DNA of 64,000 nt, taken from assembly GCA_958450325.1 (NCBI GenBank), contig OY288259.1, positions 56,694,987 through 56,758,986 of the forward strand, in the 5' to 3' direction. A program made the translations under genes and the position numbers. Under the pieces are notes generated by a model. That model made no database searches. It worked only from the letters and a program-made list of their open reading frames with translations, and was not told where the DNA came from. This DNA comes from Agrostemma githago (taxonomy: Eukaryota; Streptophyta; Magnoliopsida; Caryophyllales; Caryophyllaceae). This document shows positions 21,113-33,900 of the stretch, piece after piece (the stretch's first letter is position 1; each line of letters starts with the position of its first letter).

Positions 21113-23440
21113 CTAGATTAAAGCCCGTGCACTGCACGGGTTAGTTGGCTTAATTACATTGATGATATGATGTACATTCGTTAAATAAGAAACTTAATCA
21201 ATCTATATCGTTATAATAAATAAGATGATTACATGATATTAATAATTAAACTTATTTTAGCTAAGTTATTTATAGTCTTAAACGCTCATTTTAAAACTCA
21301 AAAGAACGTACATATGATTACTCTTATTTTCTTAATCAATCTATATCGTTATAATAAATAAGATGATTACTTGATATTTATAGTCTTAAACGCTCATTTT
21401 AAAACTCAAAAGAACGTACATAATTACTAAGAGTATAATTTGATGTAGGATCGCCTCATCATAAATTTGATGTAGGATAATCTATCCAAGGTTTATATCT
21501 GCTTTTAAGACCTATAAAAACGCACGACTACTCTTATTAACTCCGTAGAATATATAGAATCATAACCTTATTTTAATTTTTCAATGTGGTATAATTTTAG
21601 GTTTGTACTCACTCTTTTTTAAAAAAACTCTTGTAATCATCATACTTTTTCGATGTGGTATAATTTACTTAATTTAGTTTATAGTTTTAAGAGCTATTTT
21701 TAAGAATTAAAAGAGTTTGTTTTTATATCTAAGTTAAATGACAGATTATTTATATAATCGAATTTGATAATCTTATTATATACAGTAGTTTGGATGAATG
21801 ATTACTCTTATTTATATAATAAAAAAATTCACCTTATTATAATTTTTCGATGTAGAATAATTTTACTTAAGTTTATTTAAGTTGAGTCGTTCTTATTTTT
21901 GTCTCTATCACTTCATTATAATTTTTCGATATATGATAATTTTAATTTAACTTTATTTGTAGTCTTATTAAGAATTTTTTTAAGAATAAAAAGTTATTTT
22001 GTTGATATCTAAAGGCGAATAATTAGTCTTATTTATTTATAATATAGAATTTCATCAACTCATCATAATTTAGAGAAATGATTACTTTTACTTAAATAAT
22101 AGAGAAATGATTACTTAAAAAATAGTGTGATCGTAGGGAGTATCATTTTTCGATGTGGGATAATTTACTTAAGTTTATAGTCTTAAGAGTTTTTTAAGAC
22201 TCAAAACAGAGGGAGTATAATTTTTCGATGTGGAATAATTTTATTTAATTTATGCTCTTAACAGTTTTTTAAGACTCAAAAGATTTTGATTGATATTTAA
22301 GAACAAATAATTAGTCTTATTTATAATATAGAAATCTATCGTCTTATTATAATTTGTCGACGTGAGATAATTTAACTAAAATGTGTATTCTTATTTATAA
22401 TATAGAATCATCACCGTATCTTATTTTAATTGTTTTGTGGGATAATTTTAAGTTTGTAGTTTTATTAAGACCTTTTTTAAACTCAAAATATTATTGGTTA
22501 ATATTTAAAAATAATGATTACTCTTATTTAGTAGAAATTCATAATCTCATCATAATTTTTCGATGTGAGCGAATTACTTAAGTTGATTGATGTTTAATGA
22601 ATAATTATTACTCCGTATGTCTTATTTATAATATAGAATTCTATCATCTTATTATAATTTTTTACTTAAGTGTATAGTCTTAAGAACTTTTTTAAGACTC
22701 AAAAGATTTTTGTTTGATAAAAATTTAGAATTTTTTGAATGTGGGATAGTTTTACTTAAGTTTATAGTCTTCATATATTTTTAAGACTCAAAAGATTCTT
22801 GGTTAATATCTAAGAGCACATGATTACTCTTATTTATAATATAAAGTTTCATCACCTTATTATAATTTTTCGATGTGAGATTATCTTTACTTAAATTTGT
22901 AGTCTTATTAAGAGACTTTTAAAGACTTAAAACTTTTTTTGATTGATATTTAAAAATGAATGATTAGCCTTATTAATAATATAGAATTTATCAACTTATC
23001 ATAATTTTTCGATGTAAGATAATTTATTTAAGTTTATAGTCTTCCATCACCTCGTCATAATTTTTCGATGTGAGATAATTAGTTTTTTTTAAGACTTAAA
23101 AGTTTTTTGGTCGATATTTAAAATTGAATGATTACTATTATTTATAATATAGAATTAGATCACCCATCATAATTTTTCGATGTGGGATAATTTAAATGTT
23201 TTTCTTGATCGATATTTATTTAAAACCGAATGATTACTTTTCTTTATAATATAAAATTTCATCACCTCATCATTAGATGTAAGATAATTACTTAAGGTTT
23301 ATAGTATTAGGAACTCTGTTTGAGATTCAAAATACTTTTGGTACATATCGAAGAACGAATTATTACTCTTTATTTATAATATAGAATTTCATCATCATAT
23401 TATAATTTGTCGATGTGGGATAATTTTAAAACGGTTATAT
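21113..23440 (-). mobile_element. Helitron 3' end (minus orientation) with internal minisatellite
   Basis: On the minus strand a hairpin (21124-21140, CCCGTGCA, 1-nt loop, TGCACGGG) is followed by CTAG at 21116-21113 and then T, the Helitron 3' signature. The element therefore extends to the right. The 5' TC end is not found; 23440 only marks the end of the minisatellite. No helicase is visible. Confidence 0.5.
21230..23430. repeat. Diverged minisatellite, unit about 100-135 bp
   Basis: The same words recur many times in order: ATTATAATTTTTCGATGTGG, GATAATTTTACTTAAG, TTTATAGTCTTAAGA, TTTTTAAGACTCAAAAG, then a GATATTTAA...GAATGATTACTCTTATTTA block and TATAATATAGAATTTCATCA. I count well over ten partial or full units with many indels. 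No coding. Confidence 0.8.
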
Positions 23441-23743
23441 GTAATAAATTCATTACATAATGTGACACAAATAATGTGAAATTTATACTCTAATGAAAGC
23501 ATTTTTTTACCACGAATCTAATTATTTCATTTTTATAATTTATTTTACGGTAATATTTTTAAAAAATGAACTCTAAAGGTTTTTTAACTAAGAATGGTAA
23601 AACATCTCATTAATATGATAAATTAAATACTCCGTATATATTATAATAATTAAAAGATTCTCTAATTGATTTTTTTTTATTATTTATGATACTTTTCTAA
23701 TTTGAGGTTTGATGAAACGGACCAATGGGATCGCTCGAAAAAA

Positions 23744-23747
23744 GCCT

Positions 23748-23836
<89 letters not shown>

Positions 23837-23848
23837 TATATATATATA
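23744..23848. repeat. (TA)n microsatellite at the left edge of the MULE
   Basis: About 100 bp of almost pure TA with rare interruptions. The MULE's left inverted repeat begins directly after it. Open frames of Ile and Tyr across it are artefacts. Confidence 0.95.
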
Positions 23849-24753
23849 GTAAAGATCAAGTGAGTCCTTTAATTTTTTTTGAGTCCATGAGTCCTAATCT
23901 TAGCCATTGATCTAAACAAGATGGATGGTTGAGATTGTATATTGTAATTAAGGTAGTAACTACCAAATTTTGGAAAAAAAATAAAAAAATATTCCTCCTC
24001 CCTAGATTACCGCCAACTGCTCTTCTCTCTCATCTCACCTCATTCAAACGCACGTCTAAGAAAACCCTTCAACTTCACCTCATTCAAACTCTTCGCTCAA
24101 CTCAAGCAAACCCTTACACTCAATCAACCTCAACTCAATCTCTCAACTTAGCGCCAACCGAAGCTTCGCCAACTGAAGCTTCTAAGCATACTCGAGCACT
24201 CAATCATCCAACTCAACCCTATCGTTCAACTCAACTCAATCGCTCACTTTCAACTCGAGCAAGGTTACATTCGAGCCGCTTTCTAACTTCAGCAAACATT
24301 ATCATCATTGTTTGATTTCATTAATTTTTTCGCTAATTATTGTTTTGATTAACCTTGCTGTGTTTTGTGTCCTATAATTAATTTTTTGTTATCATCATTA
24401 TCTGGGTTTTCATCTGTTTCGTATAATTGAATTCATTATTGATTGATTAACCTTGTTTTGTTTGTGCCCTATAATTAACTTTTTTCAGCGAACATTAGCA
24501 TCATTATCTGGGTTTTCATTTGTTTCGTGTAATCTGTATGTGTCATATGTATGGTGTTATTTCGAAGACAACAATGTGTTACTGTAATGCAGAGGAGGTG
24601 TTACTCTAACTATCATCTTAATCTGGTACACTCAATTATGTAGATTTGTTATTCTAATTCTTATGTTACTCTAACACTTTCTTTGTGTTACCTTAATGCT
24701 TACAAGTTGTGCTTGCAGTTTATGGTGTTAATGTGACACTTATGGTATTATAT

Positions 24754-25510
24754 TGAAGAACTAATTGTGTTACTGTGATCTAGGAGACGTATTACTTTAG
24801 TTAATCTAACAGTTGTGCTTGCAGTTTGTTACTCTCTAGTCTATATTTATGTTACTTTGACGCGTATCAGCTGTATGTTTTGATCAGATGGCAAAAGGAG
24901 GTGACAAGTCCAGAAAAACTCGTGCCAAAGATGGCAAAAGCAGGAGGCAAACCAAGGAGAAGGTCAGTTGCAGGCATTTAGTATTGTTGAGTGGGTTTTC
25001 ACCATACATATCACCTATTAAGTGGTGCATATTTAGGTCTAACAACAGTTGAACATACTAATTATCTTTATGTTTGTCCCTTTTCAGAAGGAAGAAGCGG
25101 AGGAAGAAGAAGTTGTTGTAGCTAAGAAGGTCAGTTCAATGGTATTACATTGAAGAACTAATTGTGTTACTGTGATCTAGGAGACGTGTTACTTTAGTTA
25201 ATCTAACTGTTGTGCTTGCAGTTTGTTACTCTCTGGTCTATATTTATGTTACCTTGACGCGTATCAGCTGTATGTTTTGATCAGATGGCAAAAGAAGGTG
25301 ACAAGTCCAGAAAAACTCGTGCCACAGATGGCAAAAGCATGAGGCAAACCAAGGAGAAGGTCAGTTGCAGTCATTAGTATTGTTGATGTTCACCTATTAA
25401 GTGGTGCATATTTAGGTCTAACAACAGTTGAACAGCCTAATTATCTTTATGTTTGTCCCTTTTCAGGAGGAAGAAGCGGAGGAAGAAGTTGTTGTAGCTA
25501 AGAAGATCCA
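24754..25510 (+). repeat. Tandem duplication (offset 397 bp) covering the first exons of the Ulp1-like gene
   Basis: TGAAGAACTAATTGTGTTAC starts at 24754 and again at 25151. Both copies contain the ATGGCAAAAG start exon and a GGAAGAAGCGGAGGAAGAAG exon. Near-identity of the copies indicates a recent event. The copies give two possible start exons, at 24888 and 25285. Confidence 0.8.
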
Positions 25511-28500
25511 GTTCAGGTGTAGGCCACAGAGCCTCATCGAGTTAATGTCAAACTTCAATGATCGGCAGCGGGATTCTGTCATCAGAATAGGTTTTGGGGG
25601 CCTACTTTCAATGCGACTCAAAAGTTTCCCCGGTAAGTATGCAGTCGAGTTCATGACGCTTTTCGCGGATGACACGCTGATTTTCAGGCTACCAAGGAAA
25701 AACGATCAATTCTTGGTAACGAAGCACGATGTCCACGATTGCTTCCTCATTCCATACGGTCCGAACCTCGCTGACTTGCTCCCAATGGGTCGGTCGAAGG
25801 AAGCACTTGCGGAGGATGTCGTCAGTTTGAAACAAACATTTAGAAATCGGTTCAATATTCATACTGCAAGCGACACGATCCCTTTGTCTCTGTTGTTGGA
25901 AAAACTACAGAAGGGCGTTCACGGGGGGGATGACTTTTGTAGATTGTTTGTTCTGTACAGCATGTCTATTTTTCTTAATCCAACGTCGAATTACACCGTT
26001 GATCTAAGTCTGCTGAGGTGTGTGGAGAATGTAGAGCAGATCAGGAACTATGATTGGTGCACTCTTGTATTGGATGGGCTTGCTGCAGCCTGTCAAGACT
26101 ATGTTCTTCAGCAACCGACATACCTGCTCGGTTGTCTGCCATTTTTGATGATCACATACTTTCACCGTTTCCAGTACCGTGATCATCGTTGTCCGCACGA
26201 TCTGCCGCTTATTAAGCATTGGGATCGCGAGCGGATGCTAGATAGGCTGTATGGTGAATTTGTTGGTGGTGGGCTTGGTCGTCTTACCAAGTCAAAGGTG
26301 AATTACCCCCGTTGTCTACTTGAGGAGGTGGTGGACGAGGAGGTGGTGGATGACGGGGTGCCGCTGAGGATAACGAATGCCCCAACATCATCCGCGCACA
26401 AATCTGCGAAGTCCATAAACATCGAGCTAGCAGATGGCGTTGAGGATGACGCTGATCTAAGAGCTAAGGCGGTTGATGTAAGTAATAAAATTTTTCATCA
26501 ATAAATTCAATGTGTTACTCTAACTACCATATGTGTTACTTTAATGTTGATCACATGTTACTCTAATGAACCAGTGGTGTTACTTTAATACAAATAATAA
26601 GTTACAGTCAACCCTCCGAACTAAACCATTTGTTTATTCTTGATGCAGGAGGTACATGAATTGTACCTCATGATGGCAAGGAATGCAGTTGCATTCCATG
26701 ATTGGTGGATATCAGCCGCTTCCAAACTCAGAAGAATAACATCCGGCAAACCACTGAACGATGACCCCGTTCCGTCACAGGCCTCGCAAGACTTCTGGAG
26801 TGGAGAAGAGCTCCACCGGACGGTCGATGAAGTGTGCGAGGCGTACGCACGTGCGAAGAACGCAGCGACCCAAGGCCCTACATTCACAGGCCAGCCCACA
26901 CAAACAGCAGGTGCGAGCATGCGTACAAATGTGGCGGGGGTTGAGGATGTTGTCACTGCTGATGAGAGTCGAGGCTGTCCCGACTTCGAACTGTACAGGA
27001 CGGCGGAGATGGTTGAGGCTGTTATCGGTGGTTCGGAGGAAAGGGATCACCAAATTGATGATGCGAATGTTATTGAGCCTCTGTGGGTGGAAGTCGATGG
27101 ACGGAAGGTCTTCCATCCTTACTTTCTCCACTCTGAAAAATTTTTAGATTGCATGCAAGTTGTCGATGAGAAGCTTGGATGCTCTTATGAATGTGGAATC
27201 CCTGAACCAGACCAGATAATAGTATCCGATTTTCTTGTCAGAAACAGTACATTGTTCAAGTCGGGTTTGAGTGTTCGGAAAGACGTAATGGATTACGTCT
27301 TTTATAACAATGACAAGTACAGTGCGAAGTATGTTTTCAATAGTGATCTAATTTATTTACCTGATTCTATTTATCTATGTTATTTTTTTATCGATTGTCT
27401 TATAATTCATTCAAATTCTTTTTAGTGAGATGCTGGTGAGGGTTGACGACTTTTTTAACGTCCCTCGTGATGAGCTCTCGACACTCCAGCCGGGGCAGCA
27501 GCTGTCGAACGCTGTTATCGATACCTGGTGTATACTTCTTAACAGCCTGGACGCGAGTCAGACTGCGCCACGTCCTACATCACGCTGCTTCTTTGGCGTT
27601 AGCCACAGCGTAAGCTTGTCTCTGTTATTTTTATCACACCGACACAATCAACAAATAACGTCACTAACATATCTTGAATGATCATTCATAATAACCATTA
27701 TCATGGGTTTTAATTCACATTAGGAATGAACATTCACAATGAGTATGGTCTGTGTATACTGTTACTCATTGTTCTTATATCCATAGTTAGTGTTACTCTT
27801 ACACATTAATACTGTTACTCTATCACAATAACAGGCGTTACTGTAAGGGTTTCAAACTGTTACTTTAATTAACAATGAGTGTTACTTTTTCTTATTACCA
27901 CGATCATGAACTGTTACTTCAACATGTGTCATGCAGAAGACAGTAATGAAGCTGTGGAAGGGCACAAAGAGTGGTGCAAAGGTCGACGTTGGCGATGATT
28001 TGTTCAACTTCTGGGACATTTGGACTGAAGTGAATAAAGACACCATAAACCTAGACTCTGACTTGGTACGTCTATATGAAACTCTTTATTACCCTTTTTA
28101 CAGCTCTTTAACAATAATCGCCATAATCTTAATTACCAAATAACAGGTATTCGTCCCGGTGCTTTCGGACAACAACGACCACTACAGCTGTGCATGTATC
28201 AACTTCCTGTCAAAGCAGATTGAGTACCTAGACAACAGGAGTTACGAAGAACAAGAATTCGAAAGTCTTCCATATGTCGGGATGGCAAAAATCGCCGTAA
28301 GTTAACTTGTGTTGATATATAATCGGACATTATTTCACCTTCCGTCTTATTTTTTTTGTTGTTTTTTGTATGATTTAGGCTGTGGAAATGGGAAAGTACA
28401 TGGTCAGAAAAGGTATCGCCAGGGGATCGGATGTCGCGGGCTTCCCTGTTGTCAACGTCCCATTCGCATGGCAGGGCGGAGGTTTCTCGGCGAACGACTG

Positions 28501-30294
28501 TGGTGTCTACCTCATGATACACATGATGCTGTACAGGGGGGAAGCGTTCGAATGTTGCCTTGGCACAATGGAGGCGAACAACCTCTATAGAGCGGAGATT
28601 GCGGCGACTCTGATCCTGTGTGACAACAATAAGGACAGAGATGAGGTTATAGCGAGGGTGAGAGAGTTCCTAAACGATAAAGCGAATATCGCCATCGAGA
28701 GAACTATATCGAGTGTTGCGGGGTCTACCGGGGGTACCGTCAAGAGGGCAGGCGGGACAGAATATGATGAACGACCGTCGAAGAAGAAACGACCGTCGAC
28801 ATCTGACCCTAAAACCCCTAAAACTCCTAAAACCCCTGTTGCAGAGACGGTGCTTGACTCTGACTTCTCAACGCGGACAAGTTCCGTTCTGAAGAGCCGA
28901 AACCGTGGTGAGGGTGACGGACTTGGCTGCTCAATTGATTGTGGCGTTGAAGATGCAAACTCTCCCATGCTGTCACCGTTTCTATTGAGCAACAGGACGT
29001 TGTTAAGTAAGATCCCCGTCCGTCGCAAAGACGTCGTGGACTACTGCCTTGTGGAGCTTACAACTCTTCAAAATTGGTACGCATTTACTTTAACATTAAT
29101 GGGTGAATATTAAAACAGTTTTTTTGACAAGGTATTTTTTGTTTTCCTTCAGCGAGGAGGTTGCAAATTATTCACTCCTGGCTACAATTGAGCGGAATGA
29201 CATACGTTCAATGTTACTGGGTCAGAATATGCAGTCGTGCATCATCGAATGCTGGTCGATGCTGTTGAACAGGCTTCCACCTCCCGCCACTGGTTCGGGC
29301 GAGACACCTACGACAGCATACTTCGGTATACGACAGACGGTACGCATTACTGTTGCATTTGTGTACATATATATATATATTTATGACCATGGTTCCAGGA
29401 GAATACACGTCCCTCAACATCTGGATGGTGTTATTTTAAAGATGAAAGTGCGTTACTGTAATGTAGGAGACATGTTACCTTAATCTGCGTCTTTGCTGTA
29501 CATGAATGGCAGTAGTCTGATACGTAGTGAATGTGTTACTTCCTCACAGTTGAACCCAATCTGAGACACTTTGAATATGTTTGTAGAACTGCCTCTATGG
29601 GATGCTTGACGAGGATGTAGACACCCCATCCACGCGGGCAGTGGACATATTGATGTCCCATCTCAATCTTTTTAAAAGGAAGTGTGGTCGTTGTCTTAAT
29701 TTGGAAGCTGATCTCATATTTGTCCCGATCAACATCGATTATTACTACTCATGCGTGTGCATCAACCGTAAGAATAGGACAATAGATCTCCTTGACCACC
29801 AACTTTACCCGAACGTGAAAGAAACAATGTTGTACAAGGCCGCAATGATAATGGTTAGTATATATATTCTAATATTTATTATTGCATACGGCCATCTGTT
29901 TCTCACATAATAACGTTGCTGTGGGTACACACAGGTGTCAACAATCAGCGATTTCCTCGATAAGTTCAAAGTCCCTGATGCAGCTGATATCATTAATTTC
30001 GAGTTTAATGAGGTCAAGCTTACATGGCAGAAACCAGGCGTGACATGTGACGAGTCGGGAATTTTCAACATGATGCACATGTTAATGTACGAGGGCCGTA
30101 CATTCCACCACATAGACCTTGAGAGGAAGGTCAATAGACGATATCTGGTGGTCCAACTTGCAGCAACACTTCTATTGGCAGACAAAAACAATGTGCGATC
30201 GCAATTGTTGGACAACGTAGCCAAGTATGAGATCACTAGACAGAAAATTATCGATGGTCCGAAGAGCAAGCCAACAAAGGGCCGAAAAAAATAG
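24888..30294 (+). CDS. MULE-borne protein with two tandem Ulp1/C48 protease-like domains
   Basis: Exons inferred from in-frame GT/AG junctions: 24888-24962, 25087-25127 (or the duplicate start 25285-25359), 25467-26477, 26649-27328, 27426-27609, 27937-28065, 28147-28296, 28379-29076, 29153-29339, 29587-29853, 29935-30294. An acidic, Lys-rich N-terminus leads to a roughly 300-aa plant transposon domain (DUF1985-like; RIGFGGLLSMRL, then LLGCLPFLMITYFHRF). Ulp1 domain 1 has catalytic His in NDHYSC, Asp in YLDNR, Gln in WQGGGF and Cys in NDCGVY, the C48 His-Asp-Gln-Cys set. After a Thr/Pro/Lys linker with a TPKTPKTP run comes domain 2, with the same layout but Tyr for His (DYYYSC) and Ser for Cys (DESGIF). 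C48 proteases cleave SUMO-like modifiers; the role in a transposon is unknown. Exact early exon use is uncertain. Confidence 0.8.
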
Positions 30295-30942
30295 CGTGTC
30301 TACTGAACCATGTCATTTCTTTTGTAACTACGATTTAATGGTTTCTATTCTTTATTAACCTGTCTATTTACATTAGTCTTTTCACTATCACCAATACATA
30401 GAAGCTTCGAAACTCTGTTACAATGACCAGCTGCACCTGTTACTCTAATTCACTATTGGTGTTACTATGGGAATTATTGAAATTAACAATTTTTCTTGGT
30501 CTCACAATCTGTGTGTTATACCGAAGCACTGTGTGTGTTACTTTAATGAACAAATTATGTTACTTTAAGTGATTAATGCCGATTTTGGTACTTTATGAAC
30601 AAATTATGTTACTTTAAGTATGTTACTTTAATGTACAATGATATTGCAATCACCAATTTTTTGTACTCTGTCAATGAATGAACAACACTGCTGTCCTTAG
30701 TTACCTCGATGCATTTTTTCTGTTACTGTAACAAATGAATAGTGTTACTTCAACCCACATGAGATGTTACTCTAACCAAAAACACACGTATTAAGTAAAT
30801 ATAGTGTTAATTGCAAAAATGTGTACAGGAATAAAAGAAAAAATTCTTATAATGTCAAAGACACTATAAGAATTCTTATAGTGTTACTGTAAACCAGGAA
30901 AAAAGAAAAAATTCTTATAATGTCAAAGACACTTGAGTATTA
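30295..30942. other. Spacer between convergent MULE genes, rich in GTTACT motifs
   Basis: It contains many copies of (G)TGTTACTYTAA and a duplicated block AATTCTTATAATGTCAAAGA (about 30842-30936). Both genes end into it. No coding. Confidence 0.6.
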
Positions 30943-33900
30943 TCAAAACACTTGTTCATCATCGGTGTCTTCTTCAGTTTCCTCTCCATCGATGTCTTCA
31001 TCTACATCATCCTCGTCATCCGCATCATTGGTTTGCTTGGTAGGCTGTTTAGGGTGTCGTTCTGCGTAAAGATTTGGACAGTTTCGTTTGTCGTGGTGCG
31101 CCATCTGCTTGCAGTTATTGCACATGCGTTTCGGCTTTCTAGAAAGTGCGACCTTCTTTTCCTTGCTTGACAACATCCGCTTTCCGCTTCCCTTTGTCTT
31201 AGAAATCTTAGGAGGTAGTATCGTGATATTTTTAGAGGTCGTACAACCAAGCATATTTTCCAGTTCCTGTGTCTTGCCAATATTCTCCCCACCAGAAACT
31301 GGCTGCCTCTGCAACCTGAACTCCCGAATTAATCCGCACAAGCTTTCCACATCTGCCTTGTCTCCTGCCCTTAGAAGTCCCATTGTCTCATGGATTTCCG
31401 ACCACAATCTCGACATCTCTATCTGTTTTCCGTCGATGATGTCAGTGTTTTCGCCGTCTAATCCTTCATCACTGATACGAGCAGTGCGAACAGCCTCCTT
31501 TGTCCACCTTTTGGTTACCATGTTTTCGGGTATAGTGGTCAGCCCTTTCGATGAATATATCCAGATTACGTGTCTACACAATATCCCTCGCAAATTAAAC
31601 AACCGACATGTGCAGCTTGATCCAGACGTACCTCGACAGATTCACATCCAATCTTTCAATCAGCAGAGACAGCAAATACATTGGATATAATGGTTTGCAA
31701 AATGTAATGGAGTGCAGAAAGCGTTACTTTTTGGAATGTGAAATGTTACTGTAATTCATGGTCTGTGTTACTTTTAAGCGTTTACAACACAGATGTCCAA
31801 ATGTCATCCCCAGTTACTCCAAAGCATTTTATGTGTTACAGTAAGGAACGACCGGTGTTACTTTAAGGAGTAATGATTGATTTTAAGGAGTACCTGATAT
31901 ATACTTGACCGTAAACTCCTTATCCCTCGTAGCATCCCTAACCAATGTCTCCTCAATCCCGTCCTTCTCAAGGAAGCTCCTCACGCTGCAAGTACCCACA
32001 GAAAATTTCACCTCCTCCTGGAATTCTTCAAATGCGGCGTGGGTGTAAATTTTCGAAGCGTGATGTTCAATTGGCAGGTGGGTTGCTGTTTTTGGAGAAG
32101 CTTGTGCATTGTCATTGTCGAGTTTTTTCTGTGTATACCGTTGCTGGTCCATGGCGCTCTCGAATCGCATCCAGAATTCGACCAACGTCCCCGATTTTTG
32201 TTCGAATCTTTTGAAGAAACTGTTCTCACTCTCCGACCTTTGCGTGGTTCGCATTAAGCCGCCCATCTTCAAATCCCTGCAATGTGCCATCACCCACTGT
32301 TCCCTGATGGAGTATGTAGTTGAAAACCACTCGTCATCGCCCCCATGGAACTCCTCCATTATGTCACACCATTCCGCGTCGAACTCGTCTCCATCAATCT
32401 CCACATCCCATACTATAGGATTTAGTCTCTTCAAAAAATCTAGTCACTCCGGGCTGCACCGTATTTGGCAGGAACCTTGTTCAAGATATGCCACATACAG
32501 AAACGGTGTAGCGCCGTCTTAAACATTTTCTTCACCGCTGGTATAATGCCCGGATCTTGGTCGGTAATTATATACTCCGGCTCCTTACCTCCCATTGCAG
32601 TCAGAAATCTCTCAAACACCCAGACGAACGATTCATAATCTTCGTGCGCTATCAGAGCGCCAGCAAAGGTTACCGATCGTTTGTGATGATCAACGCCTGT
32701 GAACGGCGTGAATATCATCTTATATTTGTTCGTCCCGTACGTTGGGTCGAATGAAACTGCATCCCCAAATAACTGGTAGTTACGCCGCGCCTCACCGTCA
32801 GCCCAGAAAACCTTGCTCACACTCCCATCTTCATCCAGGTCGTAGTCAAAATAGAAACCCTTCCTATTCTTAGCCATGTCTTTGAATCGATCGATGAATA
32901 GCTGACCGTCCCTCTCATGTAGGAAGCACTTTATATCTCTCCCCCAGTTTTTGAAGTCAACCAAGCTCGCACCCACGTTTGCGAATCCCTCTACCTGCTC
33001 CTTGCACATGTTGTATGTCCGCGTTGCGCCGATCTTCAGCTGTAAATAAGAATCAAGCGTTGCAGCAATATAACATTAATACACCAGTTGTGTTACTCTT
33101 GTACTTAAGCAGTGTTACTCTATAGACTCACTGGTGTTATCCTATCAAAATTTACACCAGCTTATGCACATAATGGTCTAATCCAGGTGTTACTGTATAG
33201 AATCACTGGTGTTACTTTAGCAAAAGTAACTAGATTATGCACACATTGGTCTAATCAAGCTGTTACGACCTACTCACATGTCATTCTATAAAAAAAATTG
33301 TGTTACTCCATACCCGCGAATTATTCAAGATCATTTGCTTGTGGTACTTTGTCAGGTTCCTCGAGAGCTTTTGGAATTCTCTGTCTTTCGGTGAGATTAG
33401 TTCGTGGTTGTGGCCGATGTGGAACCTATCAATCTTGAGAATGCCTCCTTTATTGAACAGCCTAATCCTTGCCTTGCACCCGCAACGACGGACTTTCGTC
33501 TTCTTTTTAATCGCGTCCACAACAACTCCTTCCCCATCTACATCGTTAACAACTTTCACAGCTGCAGGTGTATTGTTAACAGCATTAACAGAGTTCGTAT
33601 AACCCTGTCTGTTGCAGACTAGGAGCTTCGACTTTATCTCACCATCGTGCCATCGCTTCGTGGTGTACTTCCTCACATCAAAACCGCAAGCCAGCGCATA
33701 GATTTTGTAAAATTCCACTGCCTCATCAATTGTCCCGAATACCTGCTCCATGTATGGAGTGAAAACCTCACCCACATCTCTGCACCATTCCTGTGCATTC
33801 GGCTCTTTACCAATGCTTCCTGCCAAAAAGTAAGAAAAGTCACGCCAATGGGCATAAGTGTTACTGTAACTCATAAGTTGCGTTACTTTAACTCTAAGAG

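Noticed and set aside
21230..23430. CRISPR-like repeat array
   Set aside because: The units are long, diverged and AT-rich without unique spacers, and the DNA is plant nuclear; it is a minisatellite.
23725..23910. Open frame rich in Ile and Tyr
   Set aside because: It is a translation of the (TA)n microsatellite, not a protein gene.
23929..24315. 128-aa frame rich in Thr, Ser, Leu and Gln upstream of the Ulp1-like gene
   Set aside because: It is built from CTCAACTCAAT-like repeats within the probable 5' UTR of the MULE gene and shows no domain.
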